A stretch of DNA of 16,554 nucleotides from Desulfobacterales bacterium (GCA_030017395.1 JASEIZ010000023.1:1-16554), one strand, 5' to 3'; shown: positions 7,130-14,821, numbered from the stretch's first letter. Translations and numbers: made by a program. The notes: generated from the letters alone by a model not told the origin.

Positions 7130-7416
7130 ATCTGTTCTTGTTCCATGGGGAGAAGTTGTTTTTTTTTGTTGTTGCAGTCCTTGCACGATGGGACCACATT
7201 GTTTTTTGTACTCCTTCCGCCACGTGCTATAGGAACAATATGGTCCATGGTAAGCTCTTTAGGCAAAAAAGTACGACTGCAATAATAACATATACCCTTT
7301 GCGCAGCGGCGTTTCCACCATTGAGACATCTTAAGTTCTCTTGCTCTGCGGCGTTCCCTTTTTATGTCCGCCTCGTCCAAATCGTATGCAAACGGTTTCA
7401 CAGACTCTTTACCCAT
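7114..7416 (-). CDS. Small HNH endonuclease-like protein
   Basis: A 100-residue protein whose second half is a stand-alone HNH nuclease domain: zinc-knuckle cysteines C43 and C46 (GICYYCSRTF), the catalytic DH pair D58-H59 (MDHIVPIARGG), N72/N73, a second cysteine pair C78 and C81, and a following N (PSCKDCNNKKKQ). The first 40 residues are charged and helical (DIKRERRRARELKMSQWWKRR). The family cuts DNA or RNA; the target here is unknown. It is the last gene of the engB-era-ATP-grasp operon, overlapping the ATP-grasp gene by 19 bases, and converges on xerD with overlapping stop codons. An A9 run on the coding strand (KKK codons) is a possible slippage site. The domain call is firm, the role is not. 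Confidence 0.88.
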   Translation of the reverse strand: MGKESVKPFAYDLDEADIKRERRRARELKMSQWWKRRCAKGICYYCSRTFLPKELTMDHIVPIARGGRSTKNNVVPSCKDCNNKKKQLLPMEQEQIHPLG

Positions 7417-8261
7417 CTTCTGATTTCCGCAACCAGCAACTTATAATATTTTTCAGATCCACCAATGCCCTGCCTGCCGAAAAAATAATTTATCTCGAGA
7501 AAAAACGGCTTTTTTATTTGAAGCTGCGGAGAATGCGCTCGCTTTTGCTGTTCAGCCACTGATGAAAATAAAATATCAACGCCGGCGAGGTTGATTGCTG
7601 AATGTTTGCAAAAATTTTTTACCGAAAAAGCAGCTATCTCCTGCAAATCTGGATCAGAATCAAAATCTACTACAGCTCCTTGCGACAAATTGGAGCAAAA
7701 ACCTTCTGTTTTTTTCAAAACGCGCCAGTAGGTAATTATCTTCTGGTTTATGATGACTACTCTTAACGACCTGTTTTGAGATGGAATATACTCCTGTATT
7801 AAAAAACCCGCCTGACCTGTGTTTTCATAGACAGCGGCTTTTTGCAAAACATCATGAATATCTTCAACCGACTTTATTAAATAAACATTTTCCCCTTCCC
7901 CACCCCAGTCAAATTTGAATACAAAAGGAAAATCAAGAGATAGTCCCTCAAAATATTTGCCATGATTATTGATAAAAGAATCTGTATCGCGAAATATCAA
8001 TGTTTTAGGGAATGGAACCCCTTTATTCTGAAACAACATTGTCTGGCCGATTTTGCCTGGATATTTAAACCTTGCATCATAATTTGGGAAGACGTTTACG
8101 CAGTTGTCGCGAGCCATTTTGTACAAAGATTTATAGCATCCTTGTGGCAGGATTACTGCATCTGCGGCTTTTATGACGGCAAGATCACCACTGTCCGGAT
8201 TCCGGCCGGCACAGATAATATTTTTATCTGCTTTAAACCATGGATGAAATGATAAAATCAT
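7398..8261 (-). CDS. ATP-grasp domain protein (RimK/glutathione-synthase-like), substrate unknown
   Basis: A 287-residue ATP-grasp protein; the fold joins a carboxylate to an amine or thiol through an acyl-phosphate. Visible elements in order: an N-terminal pre-grasp domain (1-75), FPFVFKFDWGGEGENVYLI (about 111-129, lysine plus glycine-rich phosphate loop), FLIQEYIPSQNRSLRVVIIN (about 153-172, adenine-binding and central strands), GVDILF with D229, and PFFLEINYFFGRQGI with metal ligands E256 and N258. Translation is coupled to era: the ATG overlaps the era TGA by one base (TGATG). The downstream HNH gene overlaps its end. No family-specific signature for glutamylation, glutathione or peptide ligation stands out, so the substrate is left open. 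Its position next to ribosome-assembly GTPases would fit a modifier of a ribosomal or translation protein, but that is speculation. Confidence 0.82.
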   Translation of the reverse strand: MILSFHPWFKADKNIICAGRNPDSGDLAVIKAADAVILPQGCYKSLYKMARDNCVNVFPNYDARFKYPGKIGQTMLFQNKGVPFPKTLIFRDTDSFINNHGKYFEGLSLDFPFVFKFDWGGEGENVYLIKSVEDIHDVLQKAAVYENTGQAGFLIQEYIPSQNRSLRVVIINQKIITYWRVLKKTEGFCSNLSQGAVVDFDSDPDLQEIAAFSVKNFCKHSAINLAGVDILFSSVAEQQKRAHSPQLQIKKPFFLEINYFFGRQGIGGSEKYYKLLVAEIRRWVKSL

Positions 8262-9169
8262 CAGTAACCAAAATCCCTAAGCGCTATGGCGTCTTTGCTC
8301 CAGTCTTTTTGCACCCTCACAAAAAGCTTAAGAAAAACTTTGGAGCCAACCATTTTTTCTATATCTTTGCGAGCCTGTTCGCCGATCTCTTTCAGTTTGC
8401 TGCCGCCTCTTCCAATTATAATTCCTTTTTGGGATGCCCGCTCCACATGAATAGTAGCATTAATCGTTACAAGCGCTCTCCCCTTTTTTGTTGAAAAAGA
8501 ATCTATTGTTACGGCTGTAGAATAAGGTATTTCCTGACCTGTAAGACGGAAAACCTTTTCACGAATCATTTCCGCAGCAATAAACCGCTGCGGCATATCG
8601 GTTAAAGTATCTTCCGGATAAAAAGCCGGGCACTGCGGCAAAAGACTTTCCATAGAGTCAAGAAGCGCTTCGACCTGATCTCCGCGTTTTGCTGAAACAG
8701 GCACTATAGCCTCAAAAGGATATGCTTTTGACCATTTATCTATAACAGCAAGAAGCATGGATTTATCCACAAGGTCTATCTTGTTAAGAACAAGTATAAC
8801 CCTTCTTTGCTTTTTTTTAAGCTGCTTAACAATAAAGTCTTCTGAAACTGGATCCTGATTCGACACATCCACTAATACAAGCACGATATCAACATCGCCT
8901 AATGATGAAAGAGCTACATCCACAATTCTGACGTTCAGCTTTCCTTTTGCCCTGTGCATACCTGGTGTATCGATAAAAACAATCTGGGAAAAAGGTCTGT
9001 GAACCACTCCAATTATGCGGTTACGTGTAGTCTGGGGTTTTTGTGATGTTATGGAAACCTTTTCACCGAGCATTTGGTTTAAAAGAGTGGATTTTCCTGC
9101 ATTAGGCGCGCCTATAATTACTACAAATCCGGATTTAAATTCAGCAGAGCTATTGTTTATGTTTTTCAT
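8261..9169 (-). CDS. era: Ribosome-assembly GTPase Era
   Basis: Binds the 3' end of 16S rRNA and helps mature the 30S subunit. It has 302 residues, the standard Era length. The GTPase domain shows the P-loop GAPNAGKST (20-28), TTRNRIIGV switch I (48-56), DTPG (67-70) and NKID (129-132). The C-terminal KH RNA-binding domain has the family motif with GRGG at 253-256 (IIGRGGSKLKEIG). The gene starts 2 bases after the engB stop, and its TGA overlaps the ATG of the ATP-grasp gene, so the four genes look like one transcript. Nothing unusual is seen in the protein. Confidence 0.97.
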   Translation of the reverse strand: MKNINNSSAEFKSGFVVIIGAPNAGKSTLLNQMLGEKVSITSQKPQTTRNRIIGVVHRPFSQIVFIDTPGMHRAKGKLNVRIVDVALSSLGDVDIVLVLVDVSNQDPVSEDFIVKQLKKKQRRVILVLNKIDLVDKSMLLAVIDKWSKAYPFEAIVPVSAKRGDQVEALLDSMESLLPQCPAFYPEDTLTDMPQRFIAAEMIREKVFRLTGQEIPYSTAVTIDSFSTKKGRALVTINATIHVERASQKGIIIGRGGSKLKEIGEQARKDIEKMVGSKVFLKLFVRVQKDWSKDAIALRDFGY

Positions 9170-9171
9170 TA

Positions 9172-9789
9172 TTAGCTTTGTAAAAGATTCGCTTCGCTTA
9201 ATCCCTCAATCCCCACCAATTTCTCAACCACATCCCAGATATTGTTTTTCCCAATGCCTGTTTTTGCGGAAAAGAGGATCAGATTGTCTTTATCCATATT
9301 AAGTGTTTCCGCTATAGCGAGCTGCTGCTTTATCTGTTTTGTCTTAGAAAGCTTGTCCGCCTTTGTCAGTATCAGGATGGGCGGAATATCAATACTGCTT
9401 AACCATGCAATAAGTTCCAATTCTTTCATGCCTGGTATGCGCCGAACATCCATGATCAGAACAACTCCTTTTAATGTCTCCCTGGTCAAAAGATATGTTT
9501 CAATCATTGGACCCCATTTTTTTTGCACGGACGCAGGGACCCTGGCATACCCATACCCTGGGAGATCAACAAAATAAAAGGCGCTGTTTATTAAAAAAAA
9601 GTTGATAAGCTGGGTACGCCCGGGTGTAGAGCTGGTTTTTACCAGATGTTTACGGTTTAAGAGTGTATTAATAAGAGAAGATTTACCCACATTAGAACGT
9701 CCTGAAAAAGCTATTTCAGGAAAATCAGCCGGAGGATACTGGGATGGTTTGACAGCGCTTTTAACAAATTCAGCAGACTTTATTTTCAT
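9172..9789 (-). CDS. engB: Ribosome-biogenesis GTPase EngB (YsxC/YihA)
   Basis: An essential GTPase of 50S subunit assembly. From ATG 9789 it has 205 residues and begins MKIKSAEFVKSAVKPSQYP, which lines up with the start of Bacillus YsxC. The frame is also open from GTG 9816 (nine more residues); neither start has a good ribosome-binding site, and I prefer 9789 by similarity. Motifs: GRSNVGKSS P-loop (30-38), TPGRTQLINFF switch I region, VDLPGYGYA (74-82), TKAD (142-145) and FSAKTGIG near the end. It is first in the engB-era-ATP-grasp-HNH operon; a miniature inverted-repeat element ends about 80 bases upstream of this start. Confidence 0.95.
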   Translation of the reverse strand: MKIKSAEFVKSAVKPSQYPPADFPEIAFSGRSNVGKSSLINTLLNRKHLVKTSSTPGRTQLINFFLINSAFYFVDLPGYGYARVPASVQKKWGPMIETYLLTRETLKGVVLIMDVRRIPGMKELELIAWLSSIDIPPILILTKADKLSKTKQIKQQLAIAETLNMDKDNLILFSAKTGIGKNNIWDVVEKLVGIEGLSEANLLQS

Positions 9790-9863
9790 ATTTGTATTAA
9801 GGAACAGTTCGGCCACAGATATAGACTGATCATCACTGATGTTTTTTATTTTATTGTAATATA

Positions 9864-10008
9864 ATTCTTGATGAACTCGTAAAAAGTCCCGAAATCGTCA
9901 TGCCGGACTTGATCCGGCATCCAGAACGCATTGAATTTACTGGATTCCGGCTTTCGCCGGAATGACGTAAAACGGTATTTTTTGACTTTTTACGAGACCA
10001 TCATTCTT
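9864..10008. mobile_element. 133-bp miniature inverted-repeat element (MITE-like) with possible 6-bp target duplication
   Basis: The element spans 9870-10002. The 19-base ends, GATGAACTCGTAAAAAGTC (9870-9888) and GACTTTTTACGAGACCATC (9984-10002), are inverted repeats matching at 17 of 19 positions. ATTCTT occurs directly on both sides (9864-9869 and 10003-10008), as expected for a target duplication. Inside, CGTCAT (9896-9901) pairs with ATGACG (9962-9967) and encloses two perfect 8-bp hairpins: ATGCCGGA/TCCGGCAT (9900-9920) and ATTCCGGC/GCCGGAAT (9944-9963). No coding sequence is present. It lies between the aminotransferase end and the engB start, both on the minus strand. A second copy begins at 16504. 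Confidence 0.8.
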
Positions 10009-10039
10009 AATGTTCTGTGATTTCCTTGTATTTAAACCT

Positions 10040-10069
10040 ATCTGCGTTCATCTGTGTAAATCTGTGGCT
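10040..10069. repeat. Three tandem 10-bp ATCTGYGNNN units
   Basis: ATCTGCGTTC, ATCTGTGTAA and ATCTGTGGCT follow each other without gaps, sharing ATCTG and G at position 7. The 10-bp period equals about one turn of DNA. It lies just past the 3' end of the aminotransferase gene (stop at 10082-10084) and next to the miniature element. I recall similar ATCTGTG/ACACAGAT strings in many bacterial intergenic regions; no function is assigned. Confidence 0.6.
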
Positions 10070-10081
10070 GAATGGTTATGT

Positions 10082-11227
10082 TTAGTTTAAATATTTCTCC
10101 AGTCTGTTCATTCCTTCCGCAATGTTTTCCATGGAATTTGCATATGAAAACCTGAGATATCCTTCACCGTTTTCGCCAAAATCAATCCCTGGAGTCACGC
10201 CCACATGCGCCTTTTCCAGTATATCAAAAGCAAGTTTATACGAGTCGCCGGAAATATGCTTTGCATTGGCAAAAACATAAAAGGCTCCGGTTGGTTCCAC
10301 GGTTATATGGAAACCCATCTCTCTCAGGCGGCTGATCATATATTTTCTTCTCTTATTATAGATCTGTTTCATATGGGCTATATCATCTCCGGCCTCTTTA
10401 AGCGCCGCAATTCCAGCTCTCTGAATCATTGAGTTGGCGGAAATAAAAAAGTTCTGCTGCACTTTTTGAATAGGCCTCATGAAAAACTTCGGCGCAATCA
10501 GATATCCAAGCCTGAGACCTGTCATGGCATAGAGCTTTGAAAAACCATTTAATACAAAGGCGTTTTCCGTGAATTCCAAAATAGAATGCTCCTTCCCCTC
10601 GTAAACCAGACCATGATATATTTCATCTGAAATAATATAGGATGATCCCGGTGTTACAAGCGAAGCAATATCCTTCATGCGGCTTTCAGATAGAAGATTG
10701 CCGGTCGGATTTGACGGGGAATTTATAAATATCGCCCGCGTCCTTTCTGTGATTTTTTCTTTTATAGCTTCCGGTCTGAGCTGAAAACCATCTTCTTCAT
10801 ATACAGGTATCATTACAGGCTCACCCTGCACAAACCTGATAAAATTAGGATAACATGCATAATGCGGATCTGAAATAATGACCTGGGCGCCTTGTTCTAA
10901 AAGAACTGAAAACATAATAAACATGGCGGGAGATGTCCCTGAAGATACAAGGACCTGGTCAGGATCTATGGACACATTATATTCATTGAAATAGTGCTCG
11001 CAAATCGCTTCCCTGAGCTCAATAAGGCCGAGACTGTGCGTATAATGAGTATGCCCGTCATCAAGAGCTTTGCATGCGGCCTTCTTGATGCACAAGGGCG
11101 TATCAAAATCAGGCTCTCCAACCTCCAGGTGAACTATATGAATACCGTTTCGCTCCATCTCGCCGGCTTTTTCGAGGACATCCATAACAATAAAGGAGGT
11201 CATCTCTTTTGTCCGTTTTGAAATCAT
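10082..11227 (-). CDS. Class I/II pyridoxal-phosphate aminotransferase (aspartate-aminotransferase-like)
   Basis: A fold-type I PLP aminotransferase, 381 residues. The family residues are in place: HLEVGEPDF (33-41, substrate and cofactor contact), SPSNPTG (170-176, with N173), D201 and Y204 in SDEIYHGL, the Schiff-base lysine K231 in NGFSKLYAMTGLRLGY, and the substrate-carboxylate arginine in GEGYLRFSYA near the C-terminus. It looks like the AspC-like Ib group, not HisC, although it follows hisI-hisG, from which it is separated by a 75-base gap filled by a heptad array. The array ends in AGG six bases before the ATG and may supply its ribosome-binding site. Substrate preference (aspartate, alanine, aromatic) cannot be settled here. 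Confidence 0.9.
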   Translation of the reverse strand: MISKRTKEMTSFIVMDVLEKAGEMERNGIHIVHLEVGEPDFDTPLCIKKAACKALDDGHTHYTHSLGLIELREAICEHYFNEYNVSIDPDQVLVSSGTSPAMFIMFSVLLEQGAQVIISDPHYACYPNFIRFVQGEPVMIPVYEEDGFQLRPEAIKEKITERTRAIFINSPSNPTGNLLSESRMKDIASLVTPGSSYIISDEIYHGLVYEGKEHSILEFTENAFVLNGFSKLYAMTGLRLGYLIAPKFFMRPIQKVQQNFFISANSMIQRAGIAALKEAGDDIAHMKQIYNKRRKYMISRLREMGFHITVEPTGAFYVFANAKHISGDSYKLAFDILEKAHVGVTPGIDFGENGEGYLRFSYANSMENIAEGMNRLEKYLN

Positions 11228-11231
11228 TTTA

Positions 11232-11298
11232 ACCTAATCCCCTAATCCTTAATCCTTGAATCCCTAAATCCCTGAACCATTGAACCGTTGAACCGTTT
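11232..11298. repeat. Telomere-like array of degenerate 7-8-bp units
   Basis: Successive units on the plus strand are CTAATCC, CCTAATCC, TTAATCC, TTGAATCC, CTAAATCC, CTGAACCA, TTGAACCG and TTGAACCG, drifting from TAATCC-like to GAACCG-like. On the transcribed minus strand this reads GGTTCAA...GGATTAGG. It fills nearly the whole gap between the hisG stop (11303) and the aminotransferase start (11227), so it is probably transcribed within the his operon leader of the last gene. It is not a CRISPR: units are 7-8 bp with no spacers. Confidence 0.75.
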
Positions 11299-11302
11299 CT
11301 AT

Positions 11303-12178
11303 TCATACAACCTTATTTAAAGGATATTCTATTATACCTTCAGCACCGCTTTTTAACAGTTTTGGGATAAGCTCCCTTACTTTATCTGAGCTAACCACGG
11401 TCTCAACCGAAAACCATTTTGACTGGTAAAGAGGAGAGACCGTTGGAGCATTAAGGCTCGGCAAAAATGATACAACGTTTTCGAGACGGTTTTCAGGAAC
11501 ATTCATTTTAAGTCCGACTAATTTTTCACCTAAAAGGGCTCCTTTTAGCAAAAGGGCAATCTGTTCGAGCTTTTCTCTCTTTTCAGGGTTCTTCCACGCA
11601 TTGTGATTTACTATCAACTGGGTATTGGTCTGCATTAATTCGTGGATAATTTGAAGACCATGCGCCCTTATGGTGGTTTCGGTTTCCGTAACCTCTACAA
11701 TGGCATCCGCAAGCCCGGAAACAACCTTTCCCTCGGTTGCCCCCCACGAAAATTCAACGATTACATCGATCCCACGCTCGGCAAAATATCTTCTTGTAAA
11801 TTCCACCAACTCGGTCGCTATCTTCTTTCCTTGAAGATCTTCTATTTTCTTGATCGAAGAATCATAAGGAACCGCAAGAACCCATCGCGCTGGACGCGCG
11901 CTGACCTTGGAATAAACAAGGTCGCTTATAACATGAACATCGGAACTGTTTTCAGCTATCCAGTCTTTGCCGGTAAGCCCTGCATCAAGAGTTCCGCTCT
12001 CGACATAACGTGATATTTCCTGAGCCCTGCATATGGCACACTCTATTGCATCATCGTTGATTTCAGGGAAGTAACTTCTGCCGTTGACATTAATCGTCCA
12101 CCCTGAGCGCTTAAACAGCGCAATTGTAGCGTTTTGCAGACTCCCCTTTGGAATGCCCAGTTTTAATTTTGTTTTCAT
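11303..12178 (-). CDS. hisG: ATP phosphoribosyltransferase, long form
   Basis: Catalyses the first and feedback-controlled step of histidine synthesis, ATP plus PRPP to phosphoribosyl-ATP. At 291 residues it is the long, HisZ-independent form: two catalytic domains (about 1-212) and a C-terminal ACT-like regulatory domain (about 213-291) that binds histidine. Features: LGIPKGSLQNATIALFKRSG at the N-terminus, the CRAQEISRYVESGTLDAGLTG stretch (here positions about 50-70) and EFSWGATEGKVVSGLADAIVEVTETGTT-like region (here ETETTIRAHGL), which is the PRPP-binding area. Translation is coupled to hisI: the start overlaps the hisI stop as ATGA (12175-12178). Feedback inhibition by histidine is expected from the family. 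Confidence 0.96.
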   Translation of the reverse strand: MKTKLKLGIPKGSLQNATIALFKRSGWTINVNGRSYFPEINDDAIECAICRAQEISRYVESGTLDAGLTGKDWIAENSSDVHVISDLVYSKVSARPARWVLAVPYDSSIKKIEDLQGKKIATELVEFTRRYFAERGIDVIVEFSWGATEGKVVSGLADAIVEVTETETTIRAHGLQIIHELMQTNTQLIVNHNAWKNPEKREKLEQIALLLKGALLGEKLVGLKMNVPENRLENVVSFLPSLNAPTVSPLYQSKWFSVETVVSSDKVRELIPKLLKSGAEGIIEYPLNKVV

Positions 12179-12552
12179 TTTTTATATACCTCCTCAGGGT
12201 CAAACACGGGCTTTCCAATAACCTTGATCGACCCGTGTTCAATCTTTTTAAAGAAACAGCTCTTATATCCCGTATGACATGCGGCTCCGCCGATTTGATC
12301 AACTTTCAAAAGCACTGTATCATTATCACAATCGATTCTGATTTCCTTTACGATCTGCATGTTCCCCGATATTTTGCCTTTTATCCATAGTTCCTTTCGG
12401 GTGCGGCTATAATAAGTGGCTTTGCCGGTTAAAAGTGTGGCATTCCACGCTTCTTCATTCATAAAGGCGAGCATCAGAACTTCGCCTGTTTGATAATCCT
12501 GAACTATGGCCGGCAAAAGACCACCAAGCTTATTGAAATCAAGTTTGGTCAT
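12175..12552 (-). CDS. hisI: Phosphoribosyl-AMP cyclohydrolase
   Basis: The third step of histidine synthesis: opens the purine ring of phosphoribosyl-AMP. At 125 residues it is the stand-alone cyclohydrolase, with no fused HisE pyrophosphohydrolase. Signature stretches: AIVQDYQTGEVLMLAFMNEEA, GKATYYSRTRKELWIKG, the DCDND magnesium-binding cluster, and the zinc-ligand region GGAACHTGYKSCFF. The ATG at 12552 has AGAAGGA nine bases upstream. It is followed by hisG with a 4-base overlap. An 80-base gap separates it from the glycan cluster upstream; a possible TTGACA promoter sits in it. Confidence 0.96.
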   Translation of the reverse strand: MTKLDFNKLGGLLPAIVQDYQTGEVLMLAFMNEEAWNATLLTGKATYYSRTRKELWIKGKISGNMQIVKEIRIDCDNDTVLLKVDQIGGAACHTGYKSCFFKKIEHGSIKVIGKPVFDPEEVYKK

Positions 12553-12587
12553 AATATATTTTCCTTCTATGAAAAAGTCGAATTTGC

Positions 12588-12616
12588 GAAATAACTTAGA
12601 TATGAAGCAGTGTCAA
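12588..12616 (-). promoter_or_regulatory. Candidate promoter for hisI-hisG-aminotransferase
   Basis: On the minus strand a perfect TTGACA (12611-12616) is followed after 17 bases by TATTTC (12588-12593), a weak -10 box. It lies between the preceding transferase stop and the hisI start. No leader peptide rich in histidine or attenuator hairpin is visible in the 80-base gap. Confidence 0.35.
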
Positions 12617-12632
12617 TAACATCGAAACAAAA

Positions 12633-13784
12633 TCAGCGATTACGGCCAGAATATTCTACAACAGATACTATTATTGTAATTAAAAAGGCTTGAACCACGA
12701 GGAGTACGCCATCTATTGGTCTTGCATAACGAAGGGTTATGGCGCTGATACCAAGTGTCGTACATAAAAAATATATAAATAAAACAGCCTTTCTTTTATC
12801 GCCAAGAAGGCCATATAAGCGGTGATGGATATGGTCGGTGCCCACATAATCTATCCATTCCTTCAGGCTTTTCACCTTGCCTGTCACTATTCTTTCTACG
12901 GTAATGTAAGCCATATCATATATAAGAATCCAGAATATCAATACAGGCGCTGAAAAAGATACAATCCGGCTGTTGTCCGCCCAGTTTCCCTTAATGGCAA
13001 GAGCAGCCAGCATAAAACCAATAAAAGTGCTCCCTGTATCACCGAGGTATATGGAAGCAGGCCTATTTAACCCAAAATTAAAAGGGAGAAAACCAAGGCA
13101 GCTTCCCATCATAGCTATGGCAAGCCACCCCATTAAAGGCTGATCTGTCTGAAATGCCACTATTCCCATGAAAATGGCTATGATAGCTCCTATTCCCGCT
13201 GCCAGCCCGTCCATACCGTCAATAAAATTCATGGAGTTTGTTATACCGACAATCCAGAGGATCGTAAATAAAACATTTAACCAGTATCCCCATATGGTTC
13301 GTGGAAACAAATCCAGCACAATACCAAAATAAATCATGGCAAAAACAACACAAATCTGGACAAATAATTTTATTCTTGCTGGAACCTCTTTCCAATCATC
13401 GATCAGACTGATCACGGCAACAATAATACCTCCTAAAAGTAATATGATCATTTGCCTGTCAATGACCATATTTGCCAGAAGAGATGTATTAAAAGCGATC
13501 ACTATTGCAACGCCTCCCAGAAGAGGCGTGCTTTTTTCATGAATTTTTCTCCCCCCGGGCGCATCAAGAATCATTAATTTCAGGGCAATAAGCCGCATTA
13601 TTGGAGTCAGCAAAGCTGAAAGAGAAAAGGAAAACAGCAGGATATAAAGCCATCTTGTGCCGAAATCGGTAAAATAAAAGCGGGACCATGGGAAAACAAG
13701 CACAGCAAAAACAACGCAAGAAACACACCAGACAATACGCCTGAATGATATCCTCGTAAAATCTGGATTAAACATTTTCAGCAT
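12633..13784 (-). CDS. WecA/MraY-family polyprenyl-phosphate sugar-1-phosphate transferase
   Basis: An integral membrane enzyme that moves a HexNAc-1-phosphate from a UDP-sugar onto undecaprenyl phosphate, starting a glycan on the inner face of the membrane. It has 383 residues, with about ten or eleven hydrophobic helices. Conserved loops: GGRKIHEKSTPLLGGVA (77-93), SLIDDWKE (126-133, catalytic DD), NFIDGMDGLAAG (186-197), YLGDTGS (246-252) and DHIHHRL (317-323). The HIHHRL loop and DGMDGL are typical of WecA-like rather than MraY enzymes. Its start overlaps the DegT gene by 7 bases, so it is the last gene of the glycan operon. The UDP-sugar used is unknown. Confidence 0.93.
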   Translation of the reverse strand: MLKMFNPDFTRISFRRIVWCVSCVVFAVLVFPWSRFYFTDFGTRWLYILLFSFSLSALLTPIMRLIALKLMILDAPGGRKIHEKSTPLLGGVAIVIAFNTSLLANMVIDRQMIILLLGGIIVAVISLIDDWKEVPARIKLFVQICVVFAMIYFGIVLDLFPRTIWGYWLNVLFTILWIVGITNSMNFIDGMDGLAAGIGAIIAIFMGIVAFQTDQPLMGWLAIAMMGSCLGFLPFNFGLNRPASIYLGDTGSTFIGFMLAALAIKGNWADNSRIVSFSAPVLIFWILIYDMAYITVERIVTGKVKSLKEWIDYVGTDHIHHRLYGLLGDKRKAVLFIYFLCTTLGISAITLRYARPIDGVLLVVQAFLITIIVSVVEYSGRNR

Positions 13785-14821
13785 TTTAAAAGCATCTCTT
13801 TTATACCAACGGAAATTTTATGCGTTTCTTCATCTCCCAATAAAGGATAAACAGGGATGGATACCGCACGATCCATTACTTCCCGTGTAACAGGGTACCC
13901 TGACAATCCGAAATATTCGTGCAGCGGCTTGAATACCGGCCTTCTGCACTCAATCCCCATCTTCAGCATGTTTTCTATAAACCCGGAGGAATTGTCAAGA
14001 AGCAAAACATACCTGTAATATATGTGCTCTCTGCCTTCAAAAGCCGCAGGAACCGGAAAGGAGATTTCGTTTAAAGCCTTGTTATAAAGGCCTGCAATCT
14101 TTTTTCTTCTCCCAATAAATGAGGGAAGTTTCTTTAACTGGCTGATCCCCAGTGCAGCCTGGATATCGGTCATCTTGTAATTATACCTTACGGAATAACC
14201 GTCCTTTTCATCATAATCTCTTAAATCCCTTAAAATCCCGGCAAGCTTGTCATCGTCCGACAAAATCATCCCACCCTCGCCGGTAGCAAGCATTTTCGTC
14301 GCATAAAAAGAAAATATGGAACAAACGCCAAAGCTGCCAGTATAACGGCCACGATATTTTGCTCCAATGGATTGCGCGCAATCCTCAACGACAGGGATGC
14401 CAAAGGATAATATTTCATCTATATCTGCCGGAAGACCAAACATGTGTGGAACAATGATTGCTTTTGTTTTGCCGGTTATCCTTTTTTTTATATCACTTGT
14501 GTCTATATTGAACGTAAACCGATCAATATCGGCAATAACAGGAACGGCATTTACATATTTAACCGCATTAAGAAGGGCGCAGCAAACATAGCTTGGAATA
14601 ATAACCTCATCGCCATTCCCTACTCCGAGAGCAAGAAGGGAAAGATGGAGGGCAGCCGTGCCGGAACTGACGGCGACACCGTTCCTGACGCCGGCGTAAG
14701 AGGAAAGGGTATCCTCAAGTCCCGCAACCTGTTCGCCTTGGGCAAGACGGCCTGATTTAAGAACATCGAGGACACTGTCAAAATCGTTTTGATCTAAAGT
14801 TGGTCTGGAATGAAAAATCAT
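13778..14821 (-). CDS. DegT/DnrJ/EryC1-family sugar aminotransferase
   Basis: A PLP enzyme that aminates a nucleotide-linked keto-sugar, making an amino sugar for surface glycans. It has 347 residues. Visible: SGTAALHLSLLAL (53-65), PSYVCCALLNAV, VVEDCAQSIGAKY (144-156, with the PLP-stacking/ring-contact D147), and the Schiff-base lysine K176 in FYATKMLATGEGG. The C-terminal part with NYKMTDIQAALGISQL is also typical. The start overlaps the PIG-L stop (ATGA, 14818-14821), and the 3' end overlaps the transferase start by 7 bases. The matching sugar dehydratase that would make its substrate is not in the window, so it may lie upstream of 16554 or elsewhere. Confidence 0.93.
   Translation of the reverse strand: MIFHSRPTLDQNDFDSVLDVLKSGRLAQGEQVAGLEDTLSSYAGVRNGVAVSSGTAALHLSLLALGVGNGDEVIIPSYVCCALLNAVKYVNAVPVIADIDRFTFNIDTSDIKKRITGKTKAIIVPHMFGLPADIDEILSFGIPVVEDCAQSIGAKYRGRYTGSFGVCSIFSFYATKMLATGEGGMILSDDDKLAGILRDLRDYDEKDGYSVRYNYKMTDIQAALGISQLKKLPSFIGRRKKIAGLYNKALNEISFPVPAAFEGREHIYYRYVLLLDNSSGFIENMLKMGIECRRPVFKPLHEYFGLSGYPVTREVMDRAVSIPVYPLLGDEETHKISVGIKEMLLKC

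Noticed and set aside
7114..7416. HNH protein as a homing endonuclease of an intron or intein in xerD
   Set aside because: xerD is uninterrupted with all catalytic residues, and the HNH gene is on the other strand in a separate operon.
7126..7446. A 106-residue plus-strand frame opposite the HNH gene
   Set aside because: It is the antisense of the HNH gene and the start of the ATP-grasp end region; its translation is a low-complexity F/C-rich string without any family feature.
10082..11227. Calling the aminotransferase HisC because it follows hisI-hisG
   Set aside because: Its motifs (HLEVGEPDF, SPSNPTG, NGFSKLYAMTGLRLGY) fit AspC-like aminotransferases, and a 75-base repeat-filled gap separates it from hisG.
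11232..11298. CRISPR-like repeat array
   Set aside because: Units are 7-8 bp, abut without spacers and drift in sequence; no cas gene is near.
12633..13784. MraY of peptidoglycan synthesis
   Set aside because: The neighbours are surface-glycan genes, not mur/fts genes, and the DHIHHRL and NFIDGMDGLAAG loops are WecA-like.
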